Assembly: GCA_051871555.1 (NCBI GenBank)
Contig: JBJECZ010000063.1
Coordinates: 1-8,660, forward strand
Direction of reading: 5' to 3'
DNA: 8,660 nt
Source of the DNA: SFTJ01 sp051871555
GTDB taxonomy: Bacteria > Bacteroidota > Bacteroidia > Bacteroidales > Muribaculaceae
Shown here: piece by piece, positions 1 through 7,181 of the stretch
How positions within the stretch are numbered: position 1 is the stretch's first letter
Layout of the letters: each line of letters starts with the position of its first letter
The notes under the pieces: model-generated
The model's database searches: none
What the model saw: the letters and a program-made list of their open reading frames with translations, nothing else
What the model was told of the DNA's origin: nothing
Position numbers and translations under genes: made by a program

Positions 1-55
1 TTTGACGGTTACACGCTTTCCAGGCGTGCCTCTTCAGCCACTCGAGCATCACTCC
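1..55 (-). tRNA. tRNA-Ser (anticodon GGA), 5' part only; runs off the left edge
   Basis: Read on the minus strand, the sequence from 55 downwards has the 5' half of a class II serine tRNA. It starts GGAGTGA, has the D-arm motif CGAGTGGCTGAAG, then an anticodon stem CACGC/GCGTG closing the 7-nt loop CTGGAAA. The anticodon GGA corresponds to plus positions 19-21 and reads UCC/UCU codons. The D arm and anticodon arm closely resemble bacterial tRNA-Ser(GGA). The window ends in the long variable arm, so the T arm and the 3' acceptor strand are not visible. It lies downstream of the MATE gene on the same strand with no terminator between them. Confidence 0.88.
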
Positions 56-119
56 AATAGTGTCTTGCCGTATTTGCAAAGGTGTGGTGTGCAATAGCCT
101 TTTTTGTGGCTTGCGGGTG

Positions 120-150
120 CAAAAATAGTTAAACTTTTGGCGCTATGCAA
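120..150 (-). promoter_or_regulatory. Candidate Bacteroidetes-type promoter for tRNA-Ser
   Basis: On the minus strand a TTG (plus 148-150) is followed after 20 nt by TATTTTTG (plus 120-127). This matches the Bacteroidetes -33/-7 arrangement TTG-N19-21-TAnnTTTG. Transcription would start near 110-116 and give a leader of roughly 55-60 nt before the tRNA. The -33 element overlaps the last codons of the MATE gene. AT-rich DNA can match this pattern by chance, so the call is tentative. Confidence 0.42.
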
Positions 151-1474
151 TTTTATGGGCTATTTTCTTTTCTTTTGTGAGCCAAATGATGGTTTGCATT
201 ATGCTTCGCATGGCGAGGTAGGCGATGAATGCTAGCCAAAGGCGGTTGTTGCCTTGTGGCACTGGCAGCAGGAAGTATATGGCGAAGAACGTGGCGCTTG
301 CGCTCATCACGGCGAGGAGCATTCCGCGGGTGTCGGTTTGCCCGATGAACACGCCGTCCCACACGAATGCAGCCATCGACGCCAGCGGTATGGCGAGGCA
401 CCACCAGCGGTAGCCTACGGCGGCGGTGACAACGGCAGCGTCGGATGTCAGAATCGAGAATATTTGCCGGGGCAGCAGGGTGTAGGCGGTGGCGTAGATG
501 GCCATCACCACGGCGCCCCACACCATGAGGTGCTTCACGCAGTTGTGGCGCATGCGGTGGTTGCTTTCGCCCACAAATCGGCCCACGAGGGCTTCGCCGG
601 CGAATGCTATGCCGTCCATAAAGTAGGAGAAGAGGATGAACAGTTGCATTATCAGTGCGTTGACGGCGAGGGTGAGGTCGCCGCTGCGTGCGCCTATCGA
701 CACGAACGACAGTGTGACCAGAATCATGCAGAAGCTGCGCACGAAAATGTGACTGTTGACGGCGGTCATTCGCTTCAGCTCGTGCCATTGAATGATTTCG
801 CGCAGTTGCAGGTTGTGGAGTATGGTGGGGTGTTTGTGTGCCAGTAGCCAGATGCTGAATGCGAGTCCGAGGTATTCGGCAACGAGGGTGCCGATGGCGA
901 TGCCTATGAATCCCATGCCGAAGCCGTAGACGGCAACGAGGCTTGCCACCACGTTGAGCGAGTCGACCACGATGGAGATGTGCATAGCGCTTTTGGAGTC
1001 TTGCATGCCCAGAAACCAGCCTTTCAGTGCCATCATGGTGAGTACGGCGGGAGCTCCCCACACCACTATGAGGTAGTAGGTGCGAGCTAAATCGAGCACT
1101 TGCTGCGATGGCGCAATTATGGCGAGGGTGAGCCGTTGCAGAGGGTGCTGCAGTGCCACTATTGTGAGAGCTATTGCCAGTGCCATGAAGCAAGCGCGCA
1201 GCAAGGCGCCGCGGGCGGCAGTCATGTCGCTGCGTCCGTAGGCTTGGGCGGTGATGCCCGATGTGCCCATGCGCAGGAATCCGAAGTTCCAGTAGGTGAG
1301 GTTGAACATCATTGCGCCAACCGACATTGCCCCGATGAACATGGCGTCGCCCAAGTGTCCGGCTATGGTGAGGTCGATTAGCCCCAGCAGCGGCACGGTG
1401 ATGTTGGTGATGATTGACGGCAGCGCGATGCGCAGAATCTGGCGGTCGATGCTTGTCGAGCGGAAACTTGGCAT
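143..1474 (-). CDS. MATE-family multidrug/toxin efflux transporter, DinF-like
   Basis: This 443-residue polytopic inner-membrane protein is close to the usual length of MATE antiporters, which export cationic drugs or metabolites using a sodium or proton gradient. The family is recognised from the N-terminal stretch with LPSIITNITVPLLGLIDL (residues 18-35), which includes an acidic residue in TM1 (D34) where DinF-type MATEs carry a functional Asp. Other family signatures are GFLRMGTSGITAQAYGR (65-81), FMDGIAFAGEALVGRFVG (285-302) and WDGVFIGQTDTRGM (372-385), the last two lying in the second six-helix bundle. About twelve hydrophobic segments form two similar halves. The ATG (plus 1472-1474) follows the mfd TAA with only 3 nt between, so translation is probably coupled to mfd. 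The stop is TAG at 143-145. The substrate cannot be told from sequence; a DinF-like assignment would fit, but a role in the DNA-damage response is only suggested by the neighbour. Confidence 0.93.
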   Translation of the reverse strand: MPSFRSTSIDRQILRIALPSIITNITVPLLGLIDLTIAGHLGDAMFIGAMSVGAMMFNLTYWNFGFLRMGTSGITAQAYGRSDMTAARGALLRACFMALAIALTIVALQHPLQRLTLAIIAPSQQVLDLARTYYLIVVWGAPAVLTMMALKGWFLGMQDSKSAMHISIVVDSLNVVASLVAVYGFGMGFIGIAIGTLVAEYLGLAFSIWLLAHKHPTILHNLQLREIIQWHELKRMTAVNSHIFVRSFCMILVTLSFVSIGARSGDLTLAVNALIMQLFILFSYFMDGIAFAGEALVGRFVGESNHRMRHNCVKHLMVWGAVVMAIYATAYTLLPRQIFSILTSDAAVVTAAVGYRWWCLAIPLASMAAFVWDGVFIGQTDTRGMLLAVMSASATFFAIYFLLPVPQGNNRLWLAFIAYLAMRSIMQTIIWLTKEKKIAHKIA

Positions 1475-1477
1475 GGG

Positions 1478-4400
1478 TTACAGCGATTGCAGTTGGGTGA
1501 TTTCCTGCAGGATGCTCACGGCCTGCTCCACAGTGGTGACGTTGTGAATGAGCATCGAGCGGCGGTTGTTCACTTCGCGCAGCTTGCATCGGCGGGTGTT
1601 TTGCTGCAGATATTGCAGGATTCGTCCGAACGCCGGCGACTGATAGTAGGCTCGGTTTTCTTCGCCCACGAAGTAGATGTACATCTCGCTTTGCTTGAGC
1701 ATCACCTTCTCGATGCCGAGGGTGCGGGCAATGCGTCGCAGGCTCACGATGCGAATCAGTTCGAGGGCTTCGTGCGGTATGCGGCCGAAACGGTCTTCAA
1801 GGCGCTTGCGGAATTCCATCACGTCGGTTTCTCGTTCCATGTTGTCAAGCTCTTGATATAGACTGATGCGTTCGCCTTCCTGCGGAACGTAGGTGGCAGG
1901 CAGCATCAGTTCGAGGTCGGTGTCAATCACGCAGTCCGACACGTAAGCGGTGTCGTCGTCATCGCCAGACGCCTTGTTGTTGCTGAAAGTGTCGGCAAAC
2001 TCTTCGGTGGAGAGTTCCAGCATGGCTTCTTTGAGCACTTTCTGATAGGTTTCGTAGCCCAAGTCGGCAATGAAGCCGCTCTGTTCGGCACCGAGCAGGT
2101 TGCCGGCGCCGCGAATGTCGAGGTCTTGCATGGCAATGTGAATGCCGCTGCCCAGGTCGGAGAAGCTTTCGATGGCTTGCAGGCGACGTCGCGAGGTGGG
2201 CGAGAGCGTCTTGCCGGGTGGAACGAGCAGATAGCAGAACGCCTTGCGCGAACTGCGGCCCACGCGACCGCGCAGCTGGTGCAGTTCGCTCAGGCCGAAC
2301 GCTTGCGCGTTGTTGATGATTATGGTGTTGACGTTTGGCATGTCGATGCCGCTTTCGATGATTGTGGTGGCAATGAGCACGTCGTAGTCGTGATTGGCAA
2401 AGTCGATAATCACCTGCTCGAGTTTTTCGGGCTTCATCTGACCGTGTCCCACCACCACACGGGCGTCGGGCACCAGGCGGCGCACCATCTGCTCGAGGTG
2501 CGTTAGTCCGTCGATGTGGTTGTTTACGATGAACACCTGTCCGTTGCGCGACATCTCGAAGTTGATGGCTTCGCTCACGATGTCGTCGTCGAGCGAGTTC
2601 ACCGAGGTGAGGATGGGGTAGCGGTTGGCTGGTGGCGTGGTGATTGTGCTCAGGTCGCGCGCACCCATCAGCGAGAATTGCAGTGTGCGTGGAATGGGCG
2701 TAGCACTCATGGTGAGGGTGTCGACGTTAACCTTCATTTGCTTGAGCTTTTCTTTCACGCTTACGCCGAATTTTTGTTCTTCGTCAACCACAAGCAGTCC
2801 GAGGTCCTTGAACTTGATGTTTTTGCCAATTATTTTGTGGGTTCCGATGAGAATGTCGATTTTGCCGTCGGCAAGGTCTTTGATGATTTGCGTAACATCT
2901 TTGGCTTTACGGGCACGGCTGAGATAGTCGATGCGCACCGGAAAATCTTTGAGGCGTTCGCGGAAGGTGGTGTAGTGCTGAAAAGCGAGCACTGTGGTGG
3001 GCACCAGCACGGCGGTTTGCTTGCCGTCGACGGCCGCCTTGAATGCGGCACGAATAGCCACCTCGGTCTTGCCAAAGCCCACGTCGCCGCAAATCAGGCG
3101 GTCCATCGGGCGGTCGCTCTCCATGTCGGCTTTCACGGCGTTGGTGGCTTTGAGCTGGTCGGGGGTGTCCTCGTAGATGAACGATGCTTCAAGCTCGTGT
3201 TGCAGATATCCGTCGGGGGTGAATGCGAAGCCTTTTTGTGCGCGTCGGGCGGCGTAGAGGCGAATGAGGTCGCGGGCAATGTCCTTGAGCTTGCTCTTGG
3301 TGCGCTCTTTCACGCGGTTCCAAGCGCCCGAACCCAGTTTGTTGAGGCGCGGTTGTTCGCCTTCTTTGCCGCGGTATTTCGACAGTTTGTGCAGTGCGTG
3401 AATCGACACGAACACCACATCGTTGTTCAGATAGCTTATTTTGATGCACTCCTGCGGGGTGCCGTTCACCGAGGTTTTCACCAAGCCGCCGAAGCGCCCC
3501 ACGCCGTAGTCCATATGCACCACATAGTCGCCCACCTCAATCTGGTTGAGTTCCTTGAGCGACAGTGCCAGCTTGCCGCCTCGGGCGCGGTCGCTTTTGA
3601 GGTTGTATTTGTGGAAACGGTCGAAAATCTGATGGTCGGTGAATACACACAGCTTCAGGTCGTTGTCCACGAAGCCCTCGTGGATGGTTTTCAGCACCGG
3701 TGCGAAAGTGATGTCGTCGCCGCGGTCGTTGAAGATGGCTTTGAGGCGTTCAATTTGCTTGCTGCTGTCGGAGAGGATGAACAGGCGGTAGCCATCGGCA
3801 AGGAACTGCTTGAACGAGCCGCCGATGAGGTCGAAATTTTTGTGGTAGATGCCTTGCGGGGTGCAGTGCAGCGACATTCGCTCTGCGCCTTGTTCGGCGG
3901 GTGCTTCGCCTTGCCGATATATCAGTTGTGAGAATCGTGCGAACTCTTTTGCAAACTCGTCGGCGTCGACCACCTTGGTCATGGCTTCCGAGTCGTAGTC
4001 GTTGGCAACAAGTGCGCTGTGCGAGATGTTTTCTTCGCTAATTTCTTTCACTCGGGCGAGCAGCCACTGCGGATTGTGGCACAGCAGCACTGCGTCGGTG
4101 CCAATGAAGTTGAGCAGCGACACGCCTTTGGTGGCTGATGAGCCGCTGTTGCCCATGATGTATATCGAGTCGACGCGTTGCTCCGATAGTTGCGTCTCTA
4201 CGTTGAACGAGCGTATGCTTTCGATGTCGTCGCCGAAGAAGTCGATGCGGTAGGGCAATTCGTTGGAGTAGGAGTAGACGTCGAAAATCGAGCCGCGAAT
4301 CGAGAACTGCCCGGGCTCGTAGACGTAGTCGACCTGCACGAAACCCAGCTCGCGCAGCCGCTTAGCCACGTCAATCATGTCGGCGGTGCCACCGCTTTTC

Positions 4401-4834
4401 AGGCACACGGTGTTTTTGTCCACCTCATCGCGTTCAGCCACGCGTTCGGCAAGCGCTTCGGGGTAGGTCACCACCCAACGCAGCTGCTTGTTTTCGCTCC
4501 ATTGGTTCAGCACTTCGGTGCGAAGAATTTCGTTCGGCGCGTCGATTTGGCCGTATTTGATGTCGCGCTTATACCCCGACGGGAATATGAGCACCTGCTG
4601 TTCGCCCGCAATTTGGCACAGGTCGTGATACATATATCCGGCTTCGTCGAGGTCGTTTGCCACCACCAGATAGGGTGCTTTGCGTTTGGGCAGTGCGTCA
4701 AACAGCAGCGCGGCGCCCGAGCCGGCAAGCCCGTCGACGACAATGCGTTTGCGTCCGCGTCCCGAGAGCAGGCTTTTCAGTGCCTCGCGCCGCGCCGCGG
4801 TGTTGAACAAATTGCTTAGCTCAGTTATTTCCAC
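1478..4834 (-). CDS. mfd: Transcription-repair coupling factor Mfd
   Basis: Mfd is an ATP-driven DNA translocase that removes RNA polymerase stalled at lesions and recruits UvrA for nucleotide excision repair. The 1118 residues are near the usual length. The N-terminal UvrB-like module (about 1-200) has a degenerate P-loop, GLAGSG at 35-40, lacking the GKT lysine, as is normal for Mfd, and the UvrB-like stretch FSIRGSIFDVYS at 177-188. The RNA-polymerase-interacting domain starts near EVGDYVVHMDYGVGRF (433-448). The translocase core has a Q-like motif EDTPDQ (555-560), Walker A GDVGFGKTE (583-591), motif II DEEQ (684-687), SAT (710-712), motif V around IESGIDMPNV (826-835) and motif VI QLRGRVGRS (853-861). 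The TRG-type region DLDIRGAGNLLG (904-915) follows. An acidic linker (952-968, containing DDDD) precedes the C-terminal regulatory domain (about 985-1118). The start is GTG (plus 4832-4834): an in-frame TAA lies five codons upstream, so no earlier start is possible. No Shine-Dalgarno is visible. All ATPase motifs are intact. Confidence 0.98.
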   Translation of the reverse strand: MEITELSNLFNTAARREALKSLLSGRGRKRIVVDGLAGSGAALLFDALPKRKAPYLVVANDLDEAGYMYHDLCQIAGEQQVLIFPSGYKRDIKYGQIDAPNEILRTEVLNQWSENKQLRWVVTYPEALAERVAERDEVDKNTVCLKSGGTADMIDVAKRLRELGFVQVDYVYEPGQFSIRGSIFDVYSYSNELPYRIDFFGDDIESIRSFNVETQLSEQRVDSIYIMGNSGSSATKGVSLLNFIGTDAVLLCHNPQWLLARVKEISEENISHSALVANDYDSEAMTKVVDADEFAKEFARFSQLIYRQGEAPAEQGAERMSLHCTPQGIYHKNFDLIGGSFKQFLADGYRLFILSDSSKQIERLKAIFNDRGDDITFAPVLKTIHEGFVDNDLKLCVFTDHQIFDRFHKYNLKSDRARGGKLALSLKELNQIEVGDYVVHMDYGVGRFGGLVKTSVNGTPQECIKISYLNNDVVFVSIHALHKLSKYRGKEGEQPRLNKLGSGAWNRVKERTKSKLKDIARDLIRLYAARRAQKGFAFTPDGYLQHELEASFIYEDTPDQLKATNAVKADMESDRPMDRLICGDVGFGKTEVAIRAAFKAAVDGKQTAVLVPTTVLAFQHYTTFRERLKDFPVRIDYLSRARKAKDVTQIIKDLADGKIDILIGTHKIIGKNIKFKDLGLLVVDEEQKFGVSVKEKLKQMKVNVDTLTMSATPIPRTLQFSLMGARDLSTITTPPANRYPILTSVNSLDDDIVSEAINFEMSRNGQVFIVNNHIDGLTHLEQMVRRLVPDARVVVGHGQMKPEKLEQVIIDFANHDYDVLIATTIIESGIDMPNVNTIIINNAQAFGLSELHQLRGRVGRSSRKAFCYLLVPPGKTLSPTSRRRLQAIESFSDLGSGIHIAMQDLDIRGAGNLLGAEQSGFIADLGYETYQKVLKEAMLELSTEEFADTFSNNKASGDDDDTAYVSDCVIDTDLELMLPATYVPQEGERISLYQELDNMERETDVMEFRKRLEDRFGRIPHEALELIRIVSLRRIARTLGIEKVMLKQSEMYIYFVGEENRAYYQSPAFGRILQYLQQNTRRCKLREVNNRRSMLIHNVTTVEQAVSILQEITQLQSL

Positions 4835-4863
4835 TGTGGTTTTAGCTTATGAAGGGTGTGCAT

Positions 4864-4911
4864 AAATGCCATGAGCATCGGCGAGGCAGCCTCGCGAGAT
4901 GCCGCGCATTT
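4864..4911 (-). other. Imperfect hairpin in the S41-mfd spacer
   Basis: Nested inverted arms fold the 81-nt spacer (4835-4915) into one structure: AAATGC (4864-4869) with GCATTT (4906-4911), GCATC (4875-4879) with GATGC (4898-4902), and GCGAGG (4881-4886) with CCTCGC (4890-4895) around a CAG loop. That is 17 base pairs separated by small internal loops. It starts 4 nt after the S41 stop codon and ends 29 nt before the mfd GTG. No U-tract follows it on the minus strand, so it is not a standard intrinsic terminator. An mRNA processing or stabilising element, or an attenuator that sets mfd expression, is possible. Confidence 0.6.
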
Positions 4912-4915
4912 ACCT

Positions 4916-6628
4916 TTATTTCTTTGCTTTGCCAGTTTTCTTGGGCGCCTTTTGCACCGGAGCTGCAAGGTTGAGTATGCGTTCCAACTCGCCTTCGGTG
5001 TCGAGCACTCGTTTCACTTCTTTCAGGCAATCGTCGTTGCGAGTATTCATCTCCACCACGCCCGGCTCGAAGTAGTAGCGTTTCACTATCTCCATGCCAA
5101 GGATTTCAGCAATGTCTTTGCGGTTCACGTCGAGGTCGTGGCTGAGGTCGTGCTTGAGCAGCTTCGACAGTTTGGCAAACTCAGCCTTCACCGAGTCGTT
5201 GGCGTAGCCTTCGGCTTCGGCGGCTTTTTGCAGCTGCTCGAGTCCGGTTTCGCATACCTTGTCGTAGTTGAAACGCGCCGGGTCGATGAACGCCTTGAAC
5301 TGGTTGAAAATGTCGTCGGTGATTTCAAACTTGTCGGGCGAGGCAATCGAGTCGTGCTCGCTGCGATATTTTGTGGCGAAGTCAAACGCCCAATAGTCGC
5401 GCACGATGTTGTAAGCCAGACGGTTGACCTTGCCAAAATCCACCTTGATGTCGGGGGTGATGCCGCCGCCGTCGCGCACCTCGCGGCCGTGAGCCGTCTT
5501 GAACACCGAAGTGAGGCTGTCGGGTATGCGCACAGCCGAGCCGTCGGCGTTGCGGTGCGAGTAGTCGATTTCCTGAATGAGACGACCGCTGGGGATGTAG
5601 TATTTAGCTATTGTCACTTTCAGCAGGGCGTCGTAGGGCAGTTGGCGAGTGGTTTGCACCAGTCCCTTGCCGAATGAGCGTCCGCCCACCACCACAGCGC
5701 GGTCGAGGTCCTGCAGGGCGCCGGTTACAATCTCCGAAGCCGAAGCCGAGCCGCCGTCAACCAGCACAAACAACGGAATCTTGGTGTCGACAGGTTCTTG
5801 GGTGGTTTTGTAGATTTTGGTGTCCTGCACCTGTCGGCCGCGGGTTTGAAGCACTTCGGTGCCTTTGGGCACAAACAGCCCCACCACCTGCACAGCTTGC
5901 TCGAGCAAGCCGCCGCCGTTGCCGCGAAGGTCAAGCGCAATGGCTTTCACGTTGGGGTCGGTTTTGAGCGTGAGCAGTGCTTCCTTGGTGGCGCTGCCGG
6001 TCTTTTCGTTGAAGGTGGATATGTTGATGTAGCCCACGCAGCCGTGCGTCACGCCGTAGAATGGCACAGGGTTCACCTTGATTTTCTCGCGAGTTATGGT
6101 GAAAGTCTTCACGCTGTCGGCGTCGTAGGGGCGAATCACCTTCACCGTCAGCTGCGTCTTAGGCGTGCCTTTCAGGCGAGCGCTCACCTGGTCGCTCTTC
6201 ATGCCCACGGTGCTGGTGGTGTCGATTTTCACAATTTTGTCGCCGGCACGTATACCGGCACGCGCTGCCGGGGTGCCGATTTGCGGTTCAGAGAAATAGA
6301 CGTAGCCGTTTCGCTCCGAGATATACGAGCCGATGCCGCCGTATTCGCCTGTCGAAACCACCATAAAGTCGTCTTGGTCTTTTGCCGATATATATTCGGT
6401 GTAAGGGTCAACCTCGTTCAGCATCGCCTTGATGGCTGTCTCTATCGACTTCTGTGCATCGATTGTGTCGACGTAAAACGCGTTTAGTTCCTTGAATAGG
6501 CTATTGAATATGTTCAGGTTTCGCGAAATCGACGCATTGTCGTTGCGCTTAAACGCACCCATTGCCGCTGGTGCTACCACCGCTGCCGTCAGGGCTGCCA
6601 TAAGTAATGTTCTAAAGACTTTCTTCAT
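4916..6628 (-). CDS. C-terminal processing peptidase, family S41 (Prc/CtpA-like), exported
   Basis: This serine protease of the tail-specific or carboxy-terminal processing family should act on periplasmic or envelope proteins. With the ATG at plus 6626-6628 it has 570 residues, and numbering below uses that start. Residues 1-25 (MKKVFRTLL, then an alanine-rich hydrophobic run to AMGA) form a signal peptide without a lipobox cysteine. A PDZ domain spans about 90-165, with GGIGSYI and GTPAARAGIRAGDKIV. The S41 core has GYINISTF (199-206), LDLRGNGGG (232-240), the nucleophile in GGSASASEI with S296 as the middle serine, and the general-base lysine K321 in FGKG, followed by Q325. The 25-residue Ser-Lys spacing equals that of E. 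coli Prc (S430/K455). A helical C-terminal region of about 170 residues ends in a lysine-rich tail. A TTG five codons upstream (6641-6643) is in frame, but the ATG gives the better signal peptide. It is the first gene of the probable S41-mfd-MATE unit. Confidence 0.94.
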   Translation of the reverse strand: MKKVFRTLLMAALTAAVVAPAAMGAFKRNDNASISRNLNIFNSLFKELNAFYVDTIDAQKSIETAIKAMLNEVDPYTEYISAKDQDDFMVVSTGEYGGIGSYISERNGYVYFSEPQIGTPAARAGIRAGDKIVKIDTTSTVGMKSDQVSARLKGTPKTQLTVKVIRPYDADSVKTFTITREKIKVNPVPFYGVTHGCVGYINISTFNEKTGSATKEALLTLKTDPNVKAIALDLRGNGGGLLEQAVQVVGLFVPKGTEVLQTRGRQVQDTKIYKTTQEPVDTKIPLFVLVDGGSASASEIVTGALQDLDRAVVVGGRSFGKGLVQTTRQLPYDALLKVTIAKYYIPSGRLIQEIDYSHRNADGSAVRIPDSLTSVFKTAHGREVRDGGGITPDIKVDFGKVNRLAYNIVRDYWAFDFATKYRSEHDSIASPDKFEITDDIFNQFKAFIDPARFNYDKVCETGLEQLQKAAEAEGYANDSVKAEFAKLSKLLKHDLSHDLDVNRKDIAEILGMEIVKRYYFEPGVVEMNTRNDDCLKEVKRVLDTEGELERILNLAAPVQKAPKKTGKAKK

Positions 6629-6660
6629 GTCGAGTTGCTTCAATTCTTTGTTCTAAAAGG

Positions 6661-6668
6661 CAAAATTA
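6661..6668 (-). promoter_or_regulatory. -7 element of the S41-mfd-MATE promoter
   Basis: The minus strand reads TAATTTTG here, an exact fit to the Bacteroidetes -7 consensus TAnnTTTG. It lies 32 nt before the S41 ATG. The nearest upstream TTTG (plus 6695-6698) is 26 nt away rather than the usual 19-21, so the -33 element is weak or absent. Transcription would start near 6652-6657, leaving a leader of about 25 nt. The 14 bases at 6659-6672 are identical to those at 8259-8272 in the pnuC promoter. Confidence 0.55.
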
Positions 6669-6752
6669 CTATTTATACTTCTATTTCTATGCCCCAAAAT
6701 GCTTAAAAAACATTTAACTTCGGCTTTTATTGCATTTTTTTTGTAAAAGGTG

Positions 6753-6783
6753 TTGCATAATTAAAATATTGGCAGTAATTTTG
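6753..6783 (+). promoter_or_regulatory. Promoter of the tRNA-Asn pair
   Basis: TTG at 6753-6755 is followed after 20 nt by TAATTTTG at 6776-6783, matching the Bacteroidetes -33/-7 promoter pattern with consensus spacing. The start point should lie near 6787-6793, giving a leader of about 40 nt before the first tRNA. The promoter is divergent from that of the S41 gene; the two -7 boxes lie about 107 nt apart. Confidence 0.68.
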
Positions 6784-6828
6784 CATCGCAATTCGCCGGA
6801 GCACCCGTGCAAAAGTGAAGATGCAACT

Positions 6829-6902
6829 GCTTCAATAGCTCAGTTGGTTAGAGCACCTGACTGTTAATCAGGGGGTCGTTGGTTCAAGTCCATCTTGAAG
6901 CG
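6829..6902 (+). tRNA. tRNA-Asn (anticodon GTT), copy 1
   Basis: This 74-nt gene folds into a full cloverleaf and reads AAC/AAU codons. The acceptor stem GCTTCAA/TTGAAGC has all seven pairs and a G discriminator. The D arm GCTC/GAGC closes loop AGTTGGTTA. The anticodon stem CCTGA/TCAGG closes loop CTGTTAA, with GTT at 6863-6865. The T loop is TTCAAGT. The T stem GTTGG/CCATC has a T-T mismatch at the second pair (50-64). The 3' CCA is not encoded (CAA follows the discriminator). The second copy lies 19 nt downstream. Confidence 0.97.
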
Positions 6903-6921
6903 CAAACATAACGGCAAATAT

Positions 6922-6995
6922 GCTTCAATAGCTCAGTTGGTTAGAGCACCTGACTGTTAATCAGGGGGTCGTTGGTTCAAGTCCATCTTGAAGCG
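6922..6995 (+). tRNA. tRNA-Asn (anticodon GTT), copy 2
   Basis: This gene is identical to the first copy at every base. Identity extends 1 nt upstream and 4 nt downstream (6828-6906 against 6921-6999, offset 93). It therefore shares the same T-stem T-T mismatch and lack of an encoded CCA. Both copies are presumably cut from one precursor that ends at the terminator 10 nt further on. The pair probably arose by tandem duplication and increases gene dosage. Confidence 0.97.
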
Positions 6996-7005
6996 CAAAA
7001 CAAGC

Positions 7006-7048
7006 AAGTCCTGCAACTCCGATGAGTTGTGGGACTTTTTAGTTTTTT
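7006..7048 (+). terminator. Intrinsic terminator of the tRNA-Asn unit
   Basis: A 14-bp stem AAGTCCTGCAACTC (7006-7019) with GAGTTGTGGGACTT (7024-7037), including two G-U wobbles, closes a CGAT tetraloop. It is followed by T runs at 7036-7040 and 7043-7048. The strong stem, short loop and T-tract directly after the second tRNA make this a clear Rho-independent terminator. Confidence 0.9.
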
Positions 7049-7075
7049 GCTGAATACTTGGCATCGCTGCTGGCC

Positions 7076-7131
7076 CTGCAACCGCTCGCGCGGTTGTGCG
7101 CGCTGTGTGCCGTCTGTGGGAGATGCGATGC
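7076..7131. repeat. 56-bp interspersed repeat, copy 1 (downstream side of pnuC)
   Basis: These 56 bases recur in the same orientation at 8605-8660 with one difference (7126 C, 8655 T). The two copies flank pnuC. Each begins with a hairpin, CAACCGC-TCGC-GCGGTTG (7079-7096 in this copy). The sequences diverge immediately to the left of the repeat (C at 7075, T at 8604). Its right boundary is unknown because the other copy is cut by the window end. The stretch 7049-7422 contains this repeat, a 20-nt hairpin and a long palindrome, and no credible gene. Confidence 0.9.
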
Positions 7132-7136
7132 CGTAA

Positions 7137-7156
7137 GGGCGTATGGCAATACGCCC
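7137..7156. repeat. Perfect 8-bp-stem hairpin next to the 56-bp repeat
   Basis: GGGCGTAT (7137-7144) pairs perfectly with ATACGCCC (7149-7156) around a GGCA loop. It follows the 56-bp repeat by 5 nt and may belong to the same repeat family. No T-tract follows, so it is not a terminator. Function is unknown. Confidence 0.6.
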
Positions 7157-7181
7157 GGCGCCCGCTGCGAGGATGTGCCAT

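Noticed and set aside
77..84. CACCTTTG (minus strand) as a -7 box for tRNA-Ser
   Set aside because: The first base departs from TAnnTTTG and no TTG lies 19-21 nt upstream. The element at 120-150 fits better.
91..114. Bulged hairpin between the MATE gene and tRNA-Ser as a terminator
   Set aside because: The stem is interrupted and no T-tract follows it on the minus strand.
153..1589. A 478-codon minus-strand reading frame overlapping the MATE gene
   Set aside because: It is a frame shadow, very rich in Arg and His, with no domain. It overlaps a well-recognised MATE transporter and the end of mfd.
2516..3931. A 471-codon plus-strand reading frame
   Set aside because: It lies wholly antisense to mfd, whose every helicase motif is intact. 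Its composition (rich in His, Val, Ala) is typical of an antisense shadow in a GC-rich gene.
6629..6643. TTG start five codons upstream for the S41 peptidase
   Set aside because: The ATG at 6628 begins a standard signal peptide (MKKVFRTLL), whereas the TTG adds KQLD before it. No ribosome-binding site favours the TTG.
6781..6826. Inverted repeat TTGCATC/GATGCAA flanking the tRNA leader
   Set aside because: The left arm overlaps the -7 box and lies upstream of the expected transcript start, so it cannot fold in the RNA. A 7-bp match at this spacing may be chance.
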